From Serinus canaria (taxonomy: Eukaryota; Chordata; Aves; Passeriformes; Fringillidae), in contig NC_066316.1 of the NCBI RefSeq assembly GCF_022539315.1, forward strand, positions 102,604,179 to 102,668,178: DNA of 64,000 nt. Direction: 5' to 3'. Within the stretch, counting starts at the first letter, position 1; every line of letters starts with the position of its first letter. Position numbers and translations under genes: made by a program. Shown here piece by piece: positions 59,571 through 64,000 of this stretch. The notes under the pieces are model-generated. The model saw only the letters and a program-made list of their open reading frames with translations, searched no databases and was not told the origin of the DNA.

Positions 59571-62269
59571 AAAAAAATTCTTCAGGAGGAAAATGCTTTA
59601 CCCTGTGGCTGCTGCTGCCTCTTCAATATTTCTATATACTCTGCAATTAATGAATTGTTTAATGACTGTAAAGGTGGGAATAAAAGATTTTACATAATTC
59701 TCCATGGGGTTCATAATTTAAGGAAACAGTTGAAACTCTTTCAGCATAATAATTCTCATAAATAATAATGATTGGCTTCCCAAAGACAGTATTTTGCAGT
59801 AATTTTGATCAAGATTGTTAGATATCGTGAGAGAAAAAATTTATTAGGTCGCGGTCTTTCTGACCTAAAGCTACATAAAACTGGGTAACATACAATTATG
59901 TTTAATGTCAATTTTGGTTTGTTTTAGTTATATTTCCATGGGGGGAAAATGTTTTCCAAGGCATTCCAGAGTCCTTGCCATGTTAAAGTTCATTTTATTG
60001 ATCTTAGAATAAAACTTTCAATGGACAACAACCTGAGCCTCCTCCAGAACCTCCTTGGAGACCTCACTGCCAGATGCCACCAACATGAAGCAGCAAATGG
60101 TCTTACAAAGTCTTGGATTAGCAGGTACATTTCCCAGGTATGTCTGTGATGCTGAAACCTAATTTACCCACATGTCTTCAGGCTGGGAAGTGACTTGCTT
60201 TAATGAATAATCAAACTGAAACCAGTGTGATTCCACATGAACAAGAAAAAAGTCAAATCCTCAGGATCATTTCCTGAACTGGAGAATGCACCTAGTACTC
60301 CAGGGAGAATTTTCTGACTTGAAAGACAAAAAGTTCTAAGAATTTTGGTAATCTGTAAATATTTTCATTTTCATTGCAAACATGGTGGAGGAAGCAGATC
60401 ACTTTTCTCCATTGATTTTTCTTAAGAATCAGCCTCCTATACAGATGCATATTTTAAAGCAAAAATGGAATTCTGAGGTGGAAAGTGTCCTTTATGTATA
60501 GAATATGCTGTCAAAGCTCCAAACCACAAGTGTGGGATCTTGAACCAGATATGCATCTTTAATTCCCCAAAGGATTTGTTAGTGGGGGAGGGATTGGACA
60601 GTACTGGGTCAGGAGTTCTGTCTTGGCTCAGCATGGAAATAAATTCAAGCCATAAAGTTTGGATCCAAATTTCCCCTGAAGTTAATTGGGGTTTGGATCA
60701 AATATTCCATCTCTAATTATGACTCATATTAATAACATTGGGGAGTGTGATTTTTTTCCAAAGTGCTCAGAATTGTTCTTATTATGATCCCATTGAATAC
60801 TACGCTAAAATTCTTATTTTTAAAGCAGGGGAAAAAGTCTGCATTAAACACTTATGAAAATCTCTTGTTCCTGCCTTACCTCCTTGTATCCCTGCACCAC
60901 CTCTCCCCCTGCCCAAGTTAATACATTGAGCTCATTCTCTGTAAAAATTTCAAAGCAGTGAAAATACAACCTGTTAAAAATTCCAGTTCTGTGTTTTTGA
61001 TAAAAAGGCAAGCCGAGAAGTGGGAGTTTCAGTGATGGCAAGGAGGCAATATTTGCATCAATACTTTTGGAATACAAATCCATTTAATGTGGATGAGTCC
61101 TATTTATATAATGCTATAGGTTAGATCAGATGCCTTGAAGTATACAAAATTTTCTCCAGTAAAGCTCTTGACATTTCAATGGGTTCAGTTAAAATCTTTT
61201 CCTTCAAATTTTCTTTGAGCTGAAAACTGAGGGGAGAAGTTACTTATAAGAGTTTTTAATTAGAGAGGAATCTAGAGATAAATTGACCTTTTTGTTGTTT
61301 CTGAGAAGAGAACTGGAATGATTAGACAAGGTTTTTTGCATTCTTCATCTTTTCAGTGGAAAATTTGAGGTAGGGGGTGGTGTTTATGTTCTCATTTCTG
61401 TTATGTTTTGGGAAGGTTGTTTTGATTTTTCTATGGGAAATATCCAATATTTCCAATCAGCTCAAGTTACAAGTTACAGACTCCAAACCCCTTAGAAATT
61501 CTTTAGTTACTTTTTAGATCTAGTTGAGTTCATGTCAGTATCTGCAGACCATCAAAAAAAAAAAAAAGGAAAATCAGGATAGTTTGACATGCTGGTTGTG
61601 ATTTTGGAAAGAAATGCTGGTCAAGGCCTCATCTAAGTGCCACAGACACATTAACAGTGAATTTGAAGACAAGTACCTCTTTTCTCAGGCTGTTCCCAGG
61701 AGAACTCAGCCAATTAGCTCAAGCTCTTGCAGAATGGTGGTGGAGGGAGGAACCAGAAGAACATGTCAGAAACTAGAGTTTGTCCAGTCTCCCCACAGTA
61801 TTTGCCTGCAGCACAGCATGCATACTTGGCTATATGTTTATTTATCTGTCTGTGTGTATGTGCACGTGTGCAGCAGTGCAGGGGCAGTTGATAAAAGTAG
61901 AAGTTAAATAAGTGGTGTGGTATTGCAAAACCAGCACATGGGGTCTGTACCCTCCATCTCCACTCATCTAAACACTTTTCCAGCAAACTCATAGCAGGGC
62001 CATGCAGGAGGTATACATGTGTTTTAATGCAAACCCCTCAGGCTCTCTGTTCTCTGGCCTATCAAGGGAAAGCTGCGCATGAGCTGAGGTGAGCTGTTCA
62101 AGCCAAAATTTACGATGACATTTAAAGTCAAAGCTTGCTGTAGCCCTGAAGGTTGAAGCATACATGCACACTTCATATAATATGATCCTAGGCACCCACC
62201 AAATTGGAGGTTAAAAGCATTGTGTACACTGCTACCAGTTACCACATCAACATTTCAGATACGTGCATG
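59571..62269. other. AT-rich unique DNA, no gene seen
   Basis: No supported exon. A 7-bp inverted pair TTAGGTC/GACCTAA (59844-59850, 59862-59868) brackets a CpG-bearing GCGG. A weak ancient SINE trace lies near 60655-60710. An A-run lies at about 61556-61567. Confidence 0.55.
60655..60712 (+). mobile_element. Possible ancient amniote SINE/CR1-like remnant
   Basis: GTTTGGATCCAAATTTCCCC and TGAAGTTAATTGGGGTTTGGATCA resemble the 'attgaagtcaatgggagtttggatca' stretch of old amniote repeats. Short and diverged. Confidence 0.3.
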
Positions 62270-62810
62270 TGATTTAAGTGCAGATGACCTGGAGCTTGCT
62301 GATGCCATAACTTAAAAAGCAATTGGGCTCTGTGCTGGCCAGAACAACAATGCAGGCATTATAACAATCTCTCTTGAGCGGCCATTAAGGCATCTCCAGC
62401 ACACTGTTGTACTACTAAAACATAACTCCCAGTAGACAATAATCCTAGACCCCTTGACTGTGAATCATGAGCAGTAAATGGCTGATGGGCAGGTTAACAA
62501 TGGGCTCTGTGGGCAGTCTGACATTGCACAGGTGCGCATCATCACAGTAAAGTAATTAACAGGTACTTAAAGAAATGTACATTTAAGCTCAAAAAACCTG
62601 TTAAGAGACTTCCTAAGTGGACTGCTTTTTTTTGTAAACCCCACTTATATTTTATGACCAGGTAAAAGGACTGCAGAGCACAAATCCAATCTAAAAGTAG
62701 ATCTGCAATCAATAGCTCTCCTATCAGCGCTAGGCTGCTCCATCAACAGCACTGTTTTATAACTTTGTGACATGTTCCTGACTCAGGATTTAAAGCAATT
62801 CAACAATGCA
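62270..62810. promoter_or_regulatory. Candidate conserved non-coding element
   Basis: Unique block without recognised repeats. Notable words in order: GAGCGGCCATTAAGG (62377-), GCACAGGTGCGCATC (62526-, E-box-like CAGGTG), AAGTAATTAACAGGTACTTAAAG (62550-, homeodomain-like TAATTA), TATCAGCGCTAGGCTGC (62723-). CpGs are kept and no open frame of note crosses the block. Together these suggest a developmental enhancer, but only cross-species alignment could show that. Confidence 0.4.
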
Positions 62811-63819
62811 GTCTGACCCCTATAAAGAAAGTAAGAAAGAAAAAAAAAAGTAATTTAACATTTTACCCAAGAAAAGGCTGAAAAAATATTGAGAAATGCA
62901 AAATATTAGGAAAGATAATGTGGATGAAGGAATATGTATTTATATATGTGTTTATATATACTTATACACATACAAAAACCATGAACTCCACCCAGTATAT
63001 ATGTGCACAATTTTTTGGATAGTATTGGTCTTATTTGGGCAGGGAACAAGGGCCAAACATGGAAGGAGAGGCAATGAACTTGGATTTGCAGCAGGGACTG
63101 CAATTTTATGTGCTGAAATAATGAGTAGTAATGGGAGCAGCTAGAGTTCCCTCAGTATTTCCTCTTCTATTTCTCCTCTCTCTGCTCCAGTAAATCCAAG
63201 TCTGGCATATATAGCAGATAAAGCATTTTAAATGTACAATTTTATCCAAGGCTCTTTATAGGAGTAACAAGATCATCTGGTTAATAAGTGCTTGATTCAG
63301 ACCTCTGCCTGCAAAAGTCTGGCTTAACCTTCTAATCCTCACAGGATCATCTCCAGGGCTTGGTACCCTGCCTGTCTGGGTTGGCCAGCCCAGGTTTACC
63401 AGTATTTTTCCTAATGGCAGATTTGGACCTGGTGAGAAAATTAGAGGATTGAACAGATAGCAAACCAAGAAACAAGTCTATTTATTGAAAACATATTTCT
63501 ACACAAAACAGCATTTGCATAAGTGTTTTGAAATGCCAAGAAACAAAACCAGCCACTTTGATGCTATCACCCTCTGTCTGGTCACAGGTCTTTCAGTTTT
63601 TGAGAATAAAGATGGGGTTGGTTTTACCTGACAGAGTGCAGGTCCCTGGGGTTTGGAGAACATGAAGCTCCTGTGTCTGTGCTGGTAAACATGATGGGAA
63701 GGTCCTGCCTTACCCCTTGTACTGAGGCCAGTTTCTTTTGATTCAATACAGCGTCAGTGCACTGATGTGCCTGCAAAAGTATAGGTCTGCCTGCTAAAGG
63801 CATGGATTAGCCTTTCTAA

Positions 63820-63863
<44 letters not shown>

Positions 63864-64000
63864 AAGGTTTTTATGGTCTCTGCAGTGAAATTTCTAACAA
63901 CTCCCTTCTGTAAAGCAAACCTACCCTGATTCTCTTGCATCTCATGCCCAAGAAGGACACTTGGACTCTTCCCTGTCAAGGATGCAGCCATAGCTTTGAC
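62811..64000. other. AT-rich unique DNA to the window end, no gene seen
   Basis: An alternating AT/CA zone (62934-62972) and the tetranucleotide array at 63818-63860; otherwise no recognised feature. Confidence 0.55.
63818..63860. repeat. (AAAT)n microsatellite
   Basis: About eleven AAAT units followed by AATAAGG. Probably polymorphic. Confidence 0.95.

Noticed and set aside
59844..59868. 7-bp inverted pair around a CpG
   Set aside because: Arms too short to separate from chance.
1..64000. Search by eye for tRNA, 5S, U6 and other small RNA genes
   Set aside because: No characteristic box sequences or cloverleaf arrangement noticed on either strand; a covariance-model scan would be needed to exclude them fully.

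Overview
The window looks like AT-rich, non-coding vertebrate nuclear DNA, most probably from a bird. The main evidence is a set of CR1-type LINE fragments in both orientations with avian-style 3' ends: short ATTCT-rich tails and stretches reading like the CR1 3' untranslated region. Older MIR-like amniote SINE remnants are also present, and I saw no Alu-, L1- or B-type mammalian repeats. A songbird is possible, but that is a guess. I found no protein-coding exon, tRNA, rRNA or other RNA gene that I can support. Almost all open frames are short, lie in AT-rich sequence, overlap on opposite strands or fall inside CR1 copies. The region is best read as intergenic sequence or the inside of a very large intron.

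Layout. 1-4.8 kb: plain AT-rich DNA with a strong hairpin (1943-1978), A-runs and a small GC-richer patch (3480-3729). 4.77-6.03 kb: a long, decayed antisense CR1 covering the 3' end, the reverse transcriptase region and the segment before it; a perfect 22-bp-stem hairpin (6041-6090) sits at its truncated 5' end. 6.1-32.5 kb: almost repeat-free, with microsatellites, local tandem duplications, two perfect palindromes (18043-18062, 20806-20827) and two candidate conserved non-coding blocks (12.9-13.1 and 15.7-16.1 kb). 32.5-38.3 kb: a MIR-like remnant, a sense CR1 3' end whose tail has become (ATTCT)20, a probable old antisense CR1 and an amniote SINE remnant. 39.2-40.1 kb: another candidate conserved block. 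44-48.2 kb: two antisense CR1 copies flanking an (ATT)25 array and the longest open frame in the window (45898-46449, minus). 49.8-50.3 kb: an unidentified GC-richer island open in several frames. 52.1-52.5 kb: a sense CR1 3' end. 55.9-56.15 kb: an internal sense CR1 piece without a 3' end. 59.5 and 60.6 kb: weak ancient SINE traces. 62.3-62.8 kb: a candidate conserved block rich in homeodomain-like and E-box-like words.

No genes are seen to work together here. If the window has a function, it is most likely regulatory and lies in the four or five CpG-retaining unique blocks. These are named from base composition and motif content only; cross-species alignment would decide. I found no convincing new molecular system. 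The most unusual items are the perfect hairpin at the CR1 junction, the CR1-tail-derived ATTCT array and the 184-codon open frame.
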